DNA of 64,000 nt from Shimia sp. R10_1. Lineage in GTDB: Bacteria > Pseudomonadota > Alphaproteobacteria > Rhodobacterales > Rhodobacteraceae. The notes under the pieces are model-generated. The model was not told where the DNA came from. It searched no databases and saw only the letters and a program-made list of their open reading frames with translations. The translations under genes were made by a program, and so were the position numbers. The stretch spans positions 296,309-360,308 of the forward strand of contig NZ_JAGHQX010000004.1 of the NCBI RefSeq assembly GCF_017744095.1, written 5' to 3'. The stretch's first letter is position 1, and every line of letters starts with the position of its first letter. Positions 46,970 through 56,053 of this stretch are shown here, one piece after another.

Positions 46970-47026
46970 GCCCGTGTCGCTTGCGGCACGGGCTGCACCT
47001 GCCTGCCCCCCGGCAGGCGCATGCGC
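46970..47026 (+). repeat. Cluster of GC-rich hairpins after the PaaK-like gene
   Basis: GCCCGTG/CACGGGC (46970-46993), GCCTGCC/GGCAGGC with a 4-base CCCC loop (47001-47018), and the palindrome GCGCATGCGC (47017-47026). They lie directly after the stop codon and precede the terminator at 47094-47125. Confidence 0.5.
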
Positions 47027-47093
47027 ACCTCCCCAGGCAGGCACAGCCCTTGTTAGCTTCGCCCGGCAACAAGGCGCATCGCGCCGCCGGGCA

Positions 47094-47125
47094 GCGCCCG
47101 TCCGCCCCCATGGGCGGGCGCTTTT
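47094..47125 (+). terminator. Intrinsic terminator of the import cluster
   Basis: GCGCCCG and CGGGCGC form a 7-bp stem around a 14-base loop, followed by TTTT. It lies about 135 bases after the PaaK-like stop and before the convergent Pol IV gene. Confidence 0.65.
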
Positions 47126-47230
47126 GCAACGGTTGCACATGTCGTGAACGACCAGTTGGTTGCGAGATAAAGTGCCACACTTACCGGATTGAGCGCCCAC
47201 CCGCGGTCGGGCACTGCCCTAATTTAGGCA

Positions 47231-48484
47231 CTACCGTATCCCACGCCCCTTCTGGATCGCATCCGTGCCAAACCGGGCGCGGATCGCATCCGTGGCCCGC
47301 TCCGCCTTCGCCCTCTGCACCGCCTGCGGGTCCAGCAAATCGCCTGACAAATCCGCCTGCGTGGCGGGCACCAGATCCGCCAGCCCCACGCCGATCAGCC
47401 GATACGGTCCCTCATTGCCAACCTGATCAAACAATCCGCGTGCGGTGCGATAGAGCGTGTCTGCCATCTGTGTGGCGTCCCGCAGGCTGATCCGGCGGCT
47501 GATCGTGCTGTGATTGGCGCGCTTCAGCTTCAGCGTCACCACCCGCCCCGCCAAATCCTTGGCTTTCGCCCGATCCGACACCTTTTCTGACAGCCGCCAG
47601 ATGTGCCCGTCCAGCACATCCAAACTGGCGGTGTCCTCAAAAAACGTGGTCTCATTGCTGATGCTTTTCATCGGCGCATGGGCGGAGACCTTACGCTTGT
47701 CTTGCCCCCGCGCCAGATGCCACAGCCGATATCCCGTGTTGCCAAACCGTGCGATCAGGTCTTCCTGATCCCAGCGCAGCAGATCGGTGAAGGTGCGAAT
47801 GCCCGCGCGCTCCAGACTTTCCTGCGCCACTGGACCAATCCCCCAGATCATCCGCACAGGCTTGTCACTCAGGAAATCCGCCGTCTCCGCCTCGCCAATC
47901 ACCGAAAACCCGCGCGGCTTGTCCAGATCACTGGCCACTTTCGCAAGAAACTTGTTGTGCGACAGCCCAATAGAGCCGGTGATGCCCAGCTCGTCTTTCA
48001 TGCGTTTTGTCAGCCGCGCCAGCATCACCGCTGGCGGCGCACCATGCAGCTTTGTGGTGCCGGTCAGGTCGAGGAAAGCTTCATCCAGCGACAGCGGCTC
48101 AATCACCGGGGTCAGCTCATCCATCATCGCGCGAATGGCGCGGCTGACTTCGACATAGACCGACATACGCGGCTTGATCACCACCGCCTCGGGGCAGAGC
48201 TTCAGCGCCTGAAACATCGGCATGGCGCTGCGCACTCCGCGAATGCGTGCCACGTAACAGGCGGTCGAGACAACGCCGCGTCGCCCGCCGCCAATGATCA
48301 CCGGCTTGTCCACCAGCTCCGGATTGTCGCGCTTCTCCACGCTCGCGTAAAATGCATCACAATCCATATGCGCGATGGACAGATCAAACAGCTCCGGATG
48401 GGAAATCACGCGCATGCTGCCACAGTGGCCACAGCGCGCAGCACTTTGGCTCTCGGTCAGGCAGTCTCGGCAAAATGTAGGCAT
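47231..48484 (-). CDS. dinB: DNA polymerase IV with an N-terminal zinc-ribbon-like extension
   Basis: The 417-residue Y-family polymerase has IAHMDCDAFYASVEKRD and SLDEAFLDLTG as catalytic motifs, the palm/thumb region with IGLSHNKFLAKVASDLDKP and IRTFTDLLRWDQEDLI, and a little-finger domain. Ahead of the polymerase is a short extension with two CxxC pairs (C5, C8, C18, C21), which could bind zinc. Pol IV copies past damaged bases at the cost of errors. No alphaproteobacterial SOS box (GTTC-N7-GTTC) was found by eye upstream. Its start is well separated from pyrF. Confidence 0.93.
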   Translation of the reverse strand: MPTFCRDCLTESQSAARCGHCGSMRVISHPELFDLSIAHMDCDAFYASVEKRDNPELVDKPVIIGGGRRGVVSTACYVARIRGVRSAMPMFQALKLCPEAVVIKPRMSVYVEVSRAIRAMMDELTPVIEPLSLDEAFLDLTGTTKLHGAPPAVMLARLTKRMKDELGITGSIGLSHNKFLAKVASDLDKPRGFSVIGEAETADFLSDKPVRMIWGIGPVAQESLERAGIRTFTDLLRWDQEDLIARFGNTGYRLWHLARGQDKRKVSAHAPMKSISNETTFFEDTASLDVLDGHIWRLSEKVSDRAKAKDLAGRVVTLKLKRANHSTISRRISLRDATQMADTLYRTARGLFDQVGNEGPYRLIGVGLADLVPATQADLSGDLLDPQAVQRAKAERATDAIRARFGTDAIQKGRGIR

Positions 48485-48566
48485 CCGCGCGTCTCTCGTG
48501 TGAGTCTCGGAGCCTCAATATAGCAGCAGTCGCGCCGCCTGACAGGGGCGGCGCGCAGGCTTTGGC

Positions 48567-49286
48567 TTAGTGGTTGGGGCGTTTGGCCTGTGCAGAGGCC
48601 AACTCTGTCACAATCGCTTGCGCCGCGGCGCGTGGGTCATCTGCGGTCCAGACCGGACGGCCTACCACAATGTGGTCAGCGCCGTCTGCCACGGCATTGG
48701 CCGGGGTTGCGACGCGCTTCTGATCGCCAAGTGCTGCGCCTGCGGGGCGCACGCCGGGGGTTACGATGAGACGGCCCTCAGATTCTGGCAGCGCCCGGAT
48801 CAGCGCAGCTTCCTGAGGGGAGGCAATCACACCATCCGCGCCCGCGTCAAACGCCCGGCCCGCACGCTCCTGTACCAGATCCTTGATCTCGCCTTCTTTG
48901 ATCAGACAGTTGTCCAGATCTGTGCGATCCAGCGAGGTCAGGATGGTCACGCCCAGAATTTTCAGATTGCTGCCCGCCGCGCCTTCTTTGGCCGCAGCCA
49001 CCACATGCGGGTCGCCATGTACGGTCAGGAAATCCAGATCAAACTGCGCGAGCCCGCGCACCGCCGCCTCAACGGTGGCGCCGATGTCAAACAGCTTCAT
49101 ATCCAGAAAGATGCGCTTGCCGTGCTCGTCTTTCAGCTCATTGGCCAGCGCCAGACCGCCTCCGGTCAGCATGCCAAGCCCGATCTTGTAAAAAGACACG
49201 GCATCGCCAATTTGCTCCGCGAGTTTCAGGCCCTGCAGGGCGTTGGGCACGTCAAGCGCTACGATCAGGCGGTCGTCTGAACTCAT
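48567..49286 (-). CDS. pyrF: Orotidine 5'-phosphate decarboxylase
   Basis: The 239-residue protein has the OMP decarboxylase active site FLDMKLFDIG (Lys64 between Asp62 and Asp67), LIVALDVP at the start, TVHGDPHVVAAA, and VTPGVRPAG with GADHIVVGRPV near the end. It converts OMP to UMP, the last step of pyrimidine synthesis. I chose the ATG at 49286; the longer frame begins 36 bases upstream. No other pyrimidine gene is adjacent. Confidence 0.96.
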   Translation of the reverse strand: MSSDDRLIVALDVPNALQGLKLAEQIGDAVSFYKIGLGMLTGGGLALANELKDEHGKRIFLDMKLFDIGATVEAAVRGLAQFDLDFLTVHGDPHVVAAAKEGAAGSNLKILGVTILTSLDRTDLDNCLIKEGEIKDLVQERAGRAFDAGADGVIASPQEAALIRALPESEGRLIVTPGVRPAGAALGDQKRVATPANAVADGADHIVVGRPVWTADDPRAAAQAIVTELASAQAKRPNH

Positions 49287-49411
49287 GGGAGGTCTCCAGC
49301 AATTTAGGGTGGCACAAAGCAAACGTGCGCCTTCTAGCGCCTCAACTCTGGTCCGGCAAGTCTGCGTGCGCGTGCGCAGGCCCCAGAATCCGCCAGAAAT
49401 CCCCAGAAACG

Positions 49412-49437
49412 CAAAAAGCCTCCCCGTTGGGAGGCTT
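49412..49437 (-). terminator. Intrinsic terminator of the small protein gene
   Basis: AAGCCTCCC, loop of 4, GGGAGGCTT. On the minus strand the stem is followed by TTTTT. It stands 23 bases beyond the 49460 stop codon. Confidence 0.85.
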
Positions 49438-49459
49438 CATGGGTCATCTTTCCTAGGTG

Positions 49460-49726
49460 TCACCCTTCGTTTGGCAATACGCCCGGGGCAAAAGAAAGCT
49501 CTTCATGGCCGGTGCGCATCTCCGGCATCCGGCGCAGTTGACGCAGCGCCTCTCTGATCAGAGCAATGCGGCCAGGCCCCTTTTGGGGCTCTGTGGTTTC
49601 TGCCGCCGGGATCGCGCAATGCACCCGCACATCACGCGCCTCACTGCTCAGGCTCACCACCGCGCTCAACTCCCCCAAGGTCTGACGATACATCGGGTTA
49701 GAGATTTGGATATCGGTCACATGCAT
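49460..49726 (-). CDS. Small protein of unknown function, 88 residues
   Basis: The frame encodes a soluble protein (MHVTDIQISNPMYRQTLGELSAVVSLSS at the start; IALIREALRQLRRMPEMRTG in the middle) with no transmembrane helix or signal peptide. I do not recognise a family. It has its own strong terminator, and it is divergent from clpB, which supports it as a real gene. No clear ribosome site precedes the start codon. Confidence 0.6.
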   Translation of the reverse strand: MHVTDIQISNPMYRQTLGELSAVVSLSSEARDVRVHCAIPAAETTEPQKGPGRIALIREALRQLRRMPEMRTGHEELSFAPGVLPNEG

Positions 49727-49873
49727 CTCATGGTCTTTTCTTATGTCTGCTCACCTAAGTGTTTCTGCACCGCAAATGGGGCGAAATTCGTCTCAATTTT
49801 TGGGAATTTTCGTGCTCCTTCCTGTCAAACGCGCAAAACGTGCACAGGCGGGCGGAAATTCCTGTCAGACAAT

Positions 49874-49903
49874 CTTGACCTGACGCGCACGAGATCCCAC
49901 ATT
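49874..49903 (+). promoter_or_regulatory. Heat-shock (sigma-32-type) promoter of clpB
   Basis: CTTGAC at 49874-49879 and CCCACATT at 49896-49903 with a 16-base spacer, close to the alphaproteobacterial RpoH consensus. It is located about 77 bases before the clpB start. Confidence 0.6.
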
Positions 49904-49980
49904 TTGCATGAGGCCCACAACCAGGCGTGCCGCAAAGCGGGCGCCATCGGCAAAAGGGCGCTTATAAAAAGGAGAAAACC

Positions 49981-52596
49981 ATGGACTTGAGCAAGTTCAC
50001 GGAGCGGTCGCGCGGCTTCATTCAGGCGGCGCAAACCATTGCGATGCGGGAAAATCACCAGCGTCTGGTGCCCGAACACATTCTAAAAGCACTGATGGAC
50101 GACGATCAGGGGCTCGCAGCCAACCTGATCAGCCGCGCGGGTGGCAACGCTGCAGCTGTGCGCGAAGCGGTGGATGCCGCGGTTGCCAAACAGCCGCAAG
50201 TGTCGGGCGACACCGGCCAACCCTATCTGGACAACACCTCCGCCAAAGTCCTGTCAGAGGCGGAAAGCCTCGCCAAAAAAGCGGGCGACAGCTTTGTCCC
50301 TGTGGAGCGTATCCTGATGGCGCTGGTGATGGTGAAATCCAAAGCCAAAGAGGCGCTCGTGGCGGGCAACGTCACCGCCCAAGCGCTGAATGCCGCGATC
50401 AACGACATCCGCAAAGGCCGCACTGCCGACAGCGCGTCCGCGGAAGACGGCTATGAGGCGCTCAAGAAATACGCGCAGGATCTGACCGAGCGCGCCAGCG
50501 AAGGCAAAATCGACCCGATCATTGGCCGCGATGATGAAATCCGCCGTGCCATGCAGGTCCTGAGCCGCCGCACCAAAAACAACCCGGTGATGATCGGGGA
50601 GCCCGGCGTCGGCAAAACCGCGATTGCCGAGGGCATGGCCCTGCGCATCGTCAATGGTGATGTGCCGGAGAGCTTGCGCAACAAGAAGCTTCTCGCGCTC
50701 GACATGGGCGCGCTGATTGCGGGTGCAAAATACCGTGGCGAGTTTGAGGAACGCCTCAAATCCGTGCTCACCGAAGTCACTGAGGCCGCAGGCGAAATCA
50801 TCCTCTTCATTGATGAGATGCACACCCTTGTGGGCGCGGGCAAATCAGAGGGCGCGATGGATGCGGCCAACCTGATCAAACCGGCCCTGGCCCGTGGCGA
50901 GCTGCACTGCATCGGCGCCACCACGCTCGATGAATACCGCAAATATGTGGAAAAAGACGCAGCCCTTGCGCGGCGCTTCCAGCCGGTGATGGTCGAAGAG
51001 CCCACCGTGGAAGACACAATTTCCATCCTGCGCGGCATCAAGGAAAAATATGAGCTGCACCACGGCGTGCGCATCTCAGATAGCGCGCTGGTCGCGGCCT
51101 CCACGCTCAGCCACCGCTACATCACCGACCGCTTCCTACCAGACAAAGCCATCGACCTTGTGGACGAGGCCGCTTCCCGCCTGCGTATGGAAGTGGACAG
51201 CAAACCAGAAGAGCTCGACGCGCTTGACCGTCAGATCCTGCAATTGCAGATCGAAGAACAGGCGCTCCAGCTTGAGGATGACGCCGCTTCCGTGGACCGT
51301 CTGGAAACCCTGCAAAAAGATCTCGCAGATCTGCAGGAGAAATCCGCAGAGATGACTGCCAAATGGCAGGCTGGTCGCGACAAACTCGCCTCCGCGCAGA
51401 ACATTAAAGAAGCGCTGGATCAGGCCCGCGCCGATCTTGACATCGCCAAACGTGCAGGCAACCTGGCCCGCGCAGGCGAGCTGAGCTACGGCGTGATCCC
51501 CGATCTGGAGAAAAAACTGGATGCGGCCGAAAACGGCGAAGGCGAAATGACGGTGGAAGAAGCCGTGCGCCCGGAACAAATCGCCCAGGTGGTCGAGCGT
51601 TGGACAGGTATCCCAACCTCCAAGATGCTTGAAGGCGAGCGGGAAAAGCTCCTGCGCATGGAAGAGGACCTGCACGCCCGCGTCATCGGCCAGAACGCAG
51701 CGGTCACCGCCGTGTCCAACGCCGTGCGCCGTGCCCGCGCGGGCCTCAACGATGAAAACCGCCCCCTTGGCAGTTTCCTCTTCCTCGGCCCAACCGGCGT
51801 CGGGAAAACCGAGCTCACCAAAGCCGTGGCCGATTTCCTTTTTGATGATGACAGCGCCATGGTGCGCATCGACATGTCCGAATTCATGGAGAAACACGCG
51901 GTTGCCCGTCTGATCGGTGCGCCTCCCGGCTATGTCGGCTATGACGAAGGCGGGGTGCTGACAGAGGCCGTGCGCCGCCGCCCTTATCAGGTGGTGCTGT
52001 TTGATGAGGTCGAGAAGGCGCACCCCGATGTCTTCAACGTGCTTTTGCAGGTGCTTGATGATGGGGTGCTGACTGACGGTCAGGGCCGCACGGTGGATTT
52101 CAAGCAAACGCTGATCATCCTCACCTCCAACCTTGGCGCACAGGCGCTCAGCCAACTGCCCGAAGGCGCGGATGCCGCAGATGCGCGTCGTGATGTGATG
52201 GATGCGGTGCGGGCCCACTTCCGCCCCGAATTCCTCAACCGTCTGGATGAAACCGTGATCTTTGACCGCCTCGCGCGCGCCGATATGGATGGCATTGTCG
52301 ATATTCAGCTGGCACGCCTGAAGAAACGACTGGCGGGCCGCAAGATCAGTGTCGAACTGGACGAAGGGGCGCAGAAATGGCTGGCTGACGAAGGCTACGA
52401 TCCAGTCTTTGGCGCTCGCCCTCTGAAACGCGTGATCCAGCGCGCCCTGCAAAACCCGCTGGCAGAGGCTCTGCTGGCCGGCGACGTGAAAGACGGCGAT
52501 ACCGTGCCGGTCTCGGCAGGGGCCGAAGGGCTCATCATCGGTGATCGCCTCGGCACCTCCGGGCGCCCCAAACCCGATGATGCGGTTGTGCATTGA
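49981..52596 (+). CDS. clpB: ATP-dependent disaggregase ClpB
   Basis: The 871-residue chaperone has the Clp N-domain (residues 1-145), two AAA+ modules with Walker A motifs GEPGVGKTA (near 206) and GPTGVGKTE (near 602), Walker B motifs, and the middle coiled-coil propeller (about residues 405-530, rich in Leu, Gln, Glu and Ala), which identifies ClpB rather than ClpA or ClpC. It rescues aggregated proteins together with DnaK. I chose the ATG at 49981 behind AAAAAGGAGAAAACC; the longer frame adds 18 non-native residues. A sigma-32-type promoter stands upstream and a terminator downstream. Confidence 0.97.
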   Translation: MDLSKFTERSRGFIQAAQTIAMRENHQRLVPEHILKALMDDDQGLAANLISRAGGNAAAVREAVDAAVAKQPQVSGDTGQPYLDNTSAKVLSEAESLAKKAGDSFVPVERILMALVMVKSKAKEALVAGNVTAQALNAAINDIRKGRTADSASAEDGYEALKKYAQDLTERASEGKIDPIIGRDDEIRRAMQVLSRRTKNNPVMIGEPGVGKTAIAEGMALRIVNGDVPESLRNKKLLALDMGALIAGAKYRGEFEERLKSVLTEVTEAAGEIILFIDEMHTLVGAGKSEGAMDAANLIKPALARGELHCIGATTLDEYRKYVEKDAALARRFQPVMVEEPTVEDTISILRGIKEKYELHHGVRISDSALVAASTLSHRYITDRFLPDKAIDLVDEAASRLRMEVDSKPEELDALDRQILQLQIEEQALQLEDDAASVDRLETLQKDLADLQEKSAEMTAKWQAGRDKLASAQNIKEALDQARADLDIAKRAGNLARAGELSYGVIPDLEKKLDAAENGEGEMTVEEAVRPEQIAQVVERWTGIPTSKMLEGEREKLLRMEEDLHARVIGQNAAVTAVSNAVRRARAGLNDENRPLGSFLFLGPTGVGKTELTKAVADFLFDDDSAMVRIDMSEFMEKHAVARLIGAPPGYVGYDEGGVLTEAVRRRPYQVVLFDEVEKAHPDVFNVLLQVLDDGVLTDGQGRTVDFKQTLIILTSNLGAQALSQLPEGADAADARRDVMDAVRAHFRPEFLNRLDETVIFDRLARADMDGIVDIQLARLKKRLAGRKISVELDEGAQKWLADEGYDPVFGARPLKRVIQRALQNPLAEALLAGDVKDGDTVPVSAGAEGLIIGDRLGTSGRPKPDDAVVH

Positions 52597-52618
52597 CCCC
52601 AGACATATCTAATAAGAA

Positions 52619-52645
52619 GGTCCGCTGTTTCAGCGGGCCTTTTTC
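52619..52645 (+). terminator. Intrinsic terminator after clpB
   Basis: GGTCCGCTG, loop TTT, CAGCGGGCC (one G-T pair), followed by TTTTTC. Confidence 0.9.
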
Positions 52646-52672
52646 ATAAGAACAACACTCAAAGGGGCAGGC

Positions 52673-54067
52673 ATGGCGCAGACAATGGCTTGGCAGACGC
52701 TGCTGAATACGGAACGTCCGGGCAAACCGGGGCAGGCCGAGGATCCGGGCCGCCCGAACTACACGCAAGACGCAGATCGCATCACCTTTTCCGCGCCCTT
52801 TCGGCGGCTTGCCAATAAAACACAAGTCCATCCGCTTTATGCCAATGACCATCTGCGCCACCGCATGATCCATTCCTCCGAGGTGGCCAGTGTAGGGCGT
52901 AATCTGGGCATGCAGGTGGGGCACTGGCTGGAAGGTCAGCGAGAGATTGAACCCGGCGAAGCCCATAAGGTTGCAGGCGTCATTCATGCCGCCGCACTGG
53001 CCCATGACATCGGCAACCCGCCTTTTGGCCATTCCGGCGAAGCCACAATCGGCGCGTGGTTCAAGCAGCAGTTTGAAAAGTCCGAGGGCCTGTTTAAGGG
53101 CGTGGATGAGGCACTCTGGGAAGAATTCATCAAGTTTGAGGGCAACGCCCAAGGCTATCGCATCCTCACCCGTCTCGAAATGTATCGCGGCACGCGTGGC
53201 ATGGATCTCACCCACGCCGTGATTGGGGCGTTCACAAAATATCCCATGTCTGCAAGCAGCTCCAAGGCGATCAAAGACGCCAAAGCGGCAGAGGGCATTC
53301 CGCGCTCCGAGGTCAAAAAGCACATCTATGCGGGGGCCAAGAAGTTTGGCTTTTTCGAAGATGAGCGGGACATCTTTGCCACCACCGCCACCGCGCTGGG
53401 CCTGATTGAAGAGAAAGACCCGGACGGCAGAAGCTGGTGGCGGCGGCATCCGCTGGTCTTCCTCGTCGAGGCCGCAGACGACATTTGCTACAATATTGTC
53501 GATCTCGAAGACGGGTTCACCGCCGGGGATCTCAGTTTTGCCAAGGTGAAGGGGCTGTTGCTCGATCTCATCGAGAATAAGCCGAATGATCAATCCGGTT
53601 TCACCGAGTACGAACAGATCAGCCATCTGCGTGCCATGGCAATTGGCAGCGCCATCGGCGCCTGTGTCGAGGCCTTCAAAGCCAATTATGCGGCCATCCT
53701 GTCAGGGCAGTATTCCGGTGAGTTGATGGATGACTCAGCCCTTGGCCCACAATTCCGCGCGATCCGCACATTGGCCAGCGAACAGCTGTTTACTGCGCCC
53801 CGCAAAACCAAACTCGAGGTGCGCGGTCGCAATCTGATTTTCTCCGTGCTGGATGGCATTCTCCCGGCCTACACCGCTTTGAAAGAGGCAGGCTGGCGCG
53901 AAGCCGATTTGCCAGCCTATGAAAAGCAGCTGGTGCGCGCCGTCGGCCTCGACCTGCGCGGGGTCAACAGCAACTACACCGCGCTGCACGCCATGACGGA
54001 TTTTGTCTCAGGCATGACAGATCGCTACGCCGTGGAAACCGCCAAACTGCTTTCAGGCACAGCTTAG
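52673..54067 (+). CDS. dgt: Deoxyguanosinetriphosphate triphosphohydrolase-like HD hydrolase
   Basis: The 464-residue protein has the HD-domain residues of the Dgt family: HRMIHSSEVASVGR near residue 64, AAALAHDIGNPPFGHSGE near residue 107, and EAADDICYNIVDLEDG near 267. The family cleaves dNTPs to nucleosides and tripolyphosphate, helping to set the nucleotide pool. It follows the clpB terminator by 28 bases and must have its own promoter or read-through. The HAD phosphatase gene follows after 82 bases. Confidence 0.92.
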   Translation: MAQTMAWQTLLNTERPGKPGQAEDPGRPNYTQDADRITFSAPFRRLANKTQVHPLYANDHLRHRMIHSSEVASVGRNLGMQVGHWLEGQREIEPGEAHKVAGVIHAAALAHDIGNPPFGHSGEATIGAWFKQQFEKSEGLFKGVDEALWEEFIKFEGNAQGYRILTRLEMYRGTRGMDLTHAVIGAFTKYPMSASSSKAIKDAKAAEGIPRSEVKKHIYAGAKKFGFFEDERDIFATTATALGLIEEKDPDGRSWWRRHPLVFLVEAADDICYNIVDLEDGFTAGDLSFAKVKGLLLDLIENKPNDQSGFTEYEQISHLRAMAIGSAIGACVEAFKANYAAILSGQYSGELMDDSALGPQFRAIRTLASEQLFTAPRKTKLEVRGRNLIFSVLDGILPAYTALKEAGWREADLPAYEKQLVRAVGLDLRGVNSNYTALHAMTDFVSGMTDRYAVETAKLLSGTA

Positions 54068-54149
54068 GGTGTTCAGGGCGAGGTGAAGTTGACTTGATCT
54101 CGCACAGGTGGGCAGAGAATACCGTATTCGATTGAAAGCATTTGCGACA

Positions 54150-54809
54150 ATGACCTTACCCCCCGATCTTGTGCTCTTTGACTGCGACGGCGTGCTTGTG
54201 GACAGCGAGCGCATCACCAACGCACTGCTGGTGGAAAACCTTGCCGCGCGCGGCCTGCAAGTGGCCCCTGATCGGGTCATCGACCTCTTTGTCGGCGGCA
54301 CCATCGCAGGTGTGGCCAAGACAGCGCGCAGCTTCGGCGCCACGCTTGAGGAAAACTGGGTCGATCTGATCTACGCGGAGATGTTTGAACGCCTCGCGCA
54401 AGAGGCAACCCCAGTCCCCGGCGTCCCATCACTGCTTGATGCCCTTGACGCCGCTGGCATCCCCTATGGGGTCTGCTCCAACGGCCCCCATGCAAAAATG
54501 GACGTCACTCTGGCCAGATGTGGCCTCACCCAACGCTTCGCAGGCCGCATCTACTCCCGCGAAGATGTGCCCAACCCCAAACCCGCACCTGACGTTTATC
54601 TCAAGGCCGCAGCGGATGCGGGCATTGCCCCGGCCAACTGCGTGGTGGTCGAGGACAGCCCCAACGGCGCCCGCGCAGGCAAGGCGGCGGGCATGCACAC
54701 CCTAGGGTTCATCGCCGACACAGCCGCGGAACATCTCACGCCGATCTGCGATGCCGTCTTTGACGATATGCGCGCGCTGCCGGGGCTGTTGGGGCTCACT
54801 TCAAAATGA
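54150..54809 (+). CDS. HAD-superfamily phosphatase (subfamily IA)
   Basis: The 219-residue protein has motif I LFDCDGVLVDSE (Asp11, Asp13), a helical cap, motif II in GVCSNGP, and motif III/IV in PNPKPAPDVYLKAA and VVVEDSPNGARAGKAAGM. Relatives include phosphoglycolate phosphatase and beta-phosphoglucomutase; the substrate is not determined. The start at 54150 is chosen in place of the GTG 42 bases upstream. Its 3' end overlaps the convergent hydrolase gene by 14 bases. Confidence 0.88.
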   Translation: MTLPPDLVLFDCDGVLVDSERITNALLVENLAARGLQVAPDRVIDLFVGGTIAGVAKTARSFGATLEENWVDLIYAEMFERLAQEATPVPGVPSLLDALDAAGIPYGVCSNGPHAKMDVTLARCGLTQRFAGRIYSREDVPNPKPAPDVYLKAAADAGIAPANCVVVEDSPNGARAGKAAGMHTLGFIADTAAEHLTPICDAVFDDMRALPGLLGLTSK

Positions 54810-55767
54810 TCGAGCGCTGATCCGGGTCATCGGGGAACACCCGCCCGTGCAGGATGCACTCAAACATATGGTTGAACACCTTGCCGGGCTTTTTGCCGCC
54901 CCCGTCATCGAGGAAATACATATGCCCCGTTGGCCTGTCATAGCCGGTGTTCACATCGTCACAATCCACCTGAAACAGATTGCGCGGCGCGCGCGCGATG
55001 TTCTCCGGCCCCGTATGCCCCAGCCGCCGCGAGGCCACCTTGTTGCGCAGGTTCGCGGCCTTACTGGCCCGCAGTGCCAGATCGTCTGAGGCATAATAGA
55101 CCACCACATTGCGCGAGGCATGGCTGATCAGCTCCCCGGCTTTGCCCTCATGCACTGTCTCATTCACCACATCTGCGGCCACCATAAAGGTGTTGCGCAA
55201 CAGCAGCGGCACGCCATCTGCCAGATCATAGCGGTTCCACGCCACCAGCGTCTGGCGCAGCACCCGGTTGCCCATGGAATGGGCCAGCAAATTGATCCGC
55301 TTCAGGCAGGGCGCAACATCGGGCTCATTGTCCGCACTGTTGCGCCATTCCATGAACCGCTCCAGCACCCGCGCAAAAGAATAGCCACTCTGATCCGCGG
55401 ATTTCTGATCGTCCCAGTAATCCTTGACCACACCACGATCATTGTCACAGGGCCAGATCAGCGGCAGCACCAGCACCTCTTTGGGCTTGGCTTTGTCGCA
55501 AAACGCCTGCAGCGCTGCGGCACGCTCAAACACCACATCAGGCAGATTGTTGAAGCCGTGCACATAGAGCAGGATCTGGCGGCATTCGCTTTCTCGCACC
55601 CGTTTCAGAAGTTCCCCACTGGTGATTTCAACATGATGCCCATCCGCGCCTGTTTCGCAATAAAACACAGAATTGGATGGGGCATTGTTGTCCAGATCAA
55701 AGGTGAAGCGCCGCCCCTTTCGACTGCGGATGCTTTGGGTGGGAAAGCGGTTGGTGATAAAAAGCAT
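54796..55767 (-). CDS. Alpha/beta hydrolase, DUF900 family
   Basis: The protein (323 residues from the ATG at 55767; 327 if the GTG at 55779 is used) has the hydrolase nucleophile elbow LLAHSMGNRVL near residue 172, the oxyanion region ILLYVHGFNNLPDVV near residue 65, a late Asp in VYYASDDLAL and a His at GHMYFLDDGGG or FNHMFE. The DUF900 family is a little-studied group of alpha/beta hydrolases with no signal peptide here. It is convergent with the HAD gene. The substrate is unknown. Confidence 0.8.
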   Translation of the reverse strand: MLFITNRFPTQSIRSRKGRRFTFDLDNNAPSNSVFYCETGADGHHVEITSGELLKRVRESECRQILLYVHGFNNLPDVVFERAAALQAFCDKAKPKEVLVLPLIWPCDNDRGVVKDYWDDQKSADQSGYSFARVLERFMEWRNSADNEPDVAPCLKRINLLAHSMGNRVLRQTLVAWNRYDLADGVPLLLRNTFMVAADVVNETVHEGKAGELISHASRNVVVYYASDDLALRASKAANLRNKVASRRLGHTGPENIARAPRNLFQVDCDDVNTGYDRPTGHMYFLDDGGGKKPGKVFNHMFECILHGRVFPDDPDQRSIILK

Positions 55768-56053
55768 GGTCTGATCCACTCGTTAAACAAAAGGCCGCGC
55801 GCTGCCCGGCAGACACGGGCCCCTCTGGGTTGGTCGCAAACATCAAAACACCCACGTCGGGGCAAATCTGCGGCAGCTGCAAAAAGGAGCTGTGTTCAAA
55901 AACGTCAGTGACTGCAGCCTAGAGGCAAAGATCGCCCATCGCAACGACACACCGCTTGTCACAAAACACACGCGCTTGTGGCTCAGGCGTGACTTGCCCC
56001 CGATGCAAAGCTGGCCCACTTTAACACCATCAAGATCATAAGGAGCGCCACCG

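Noticed and set aside
49927..49980. Upstream extension of clpB by 18 codons
   Set aside because: AAAAAGGAGAAAACC directly precedes the ATG at 49981, and known ClpB proteins begin with MDLxKFT-like text.
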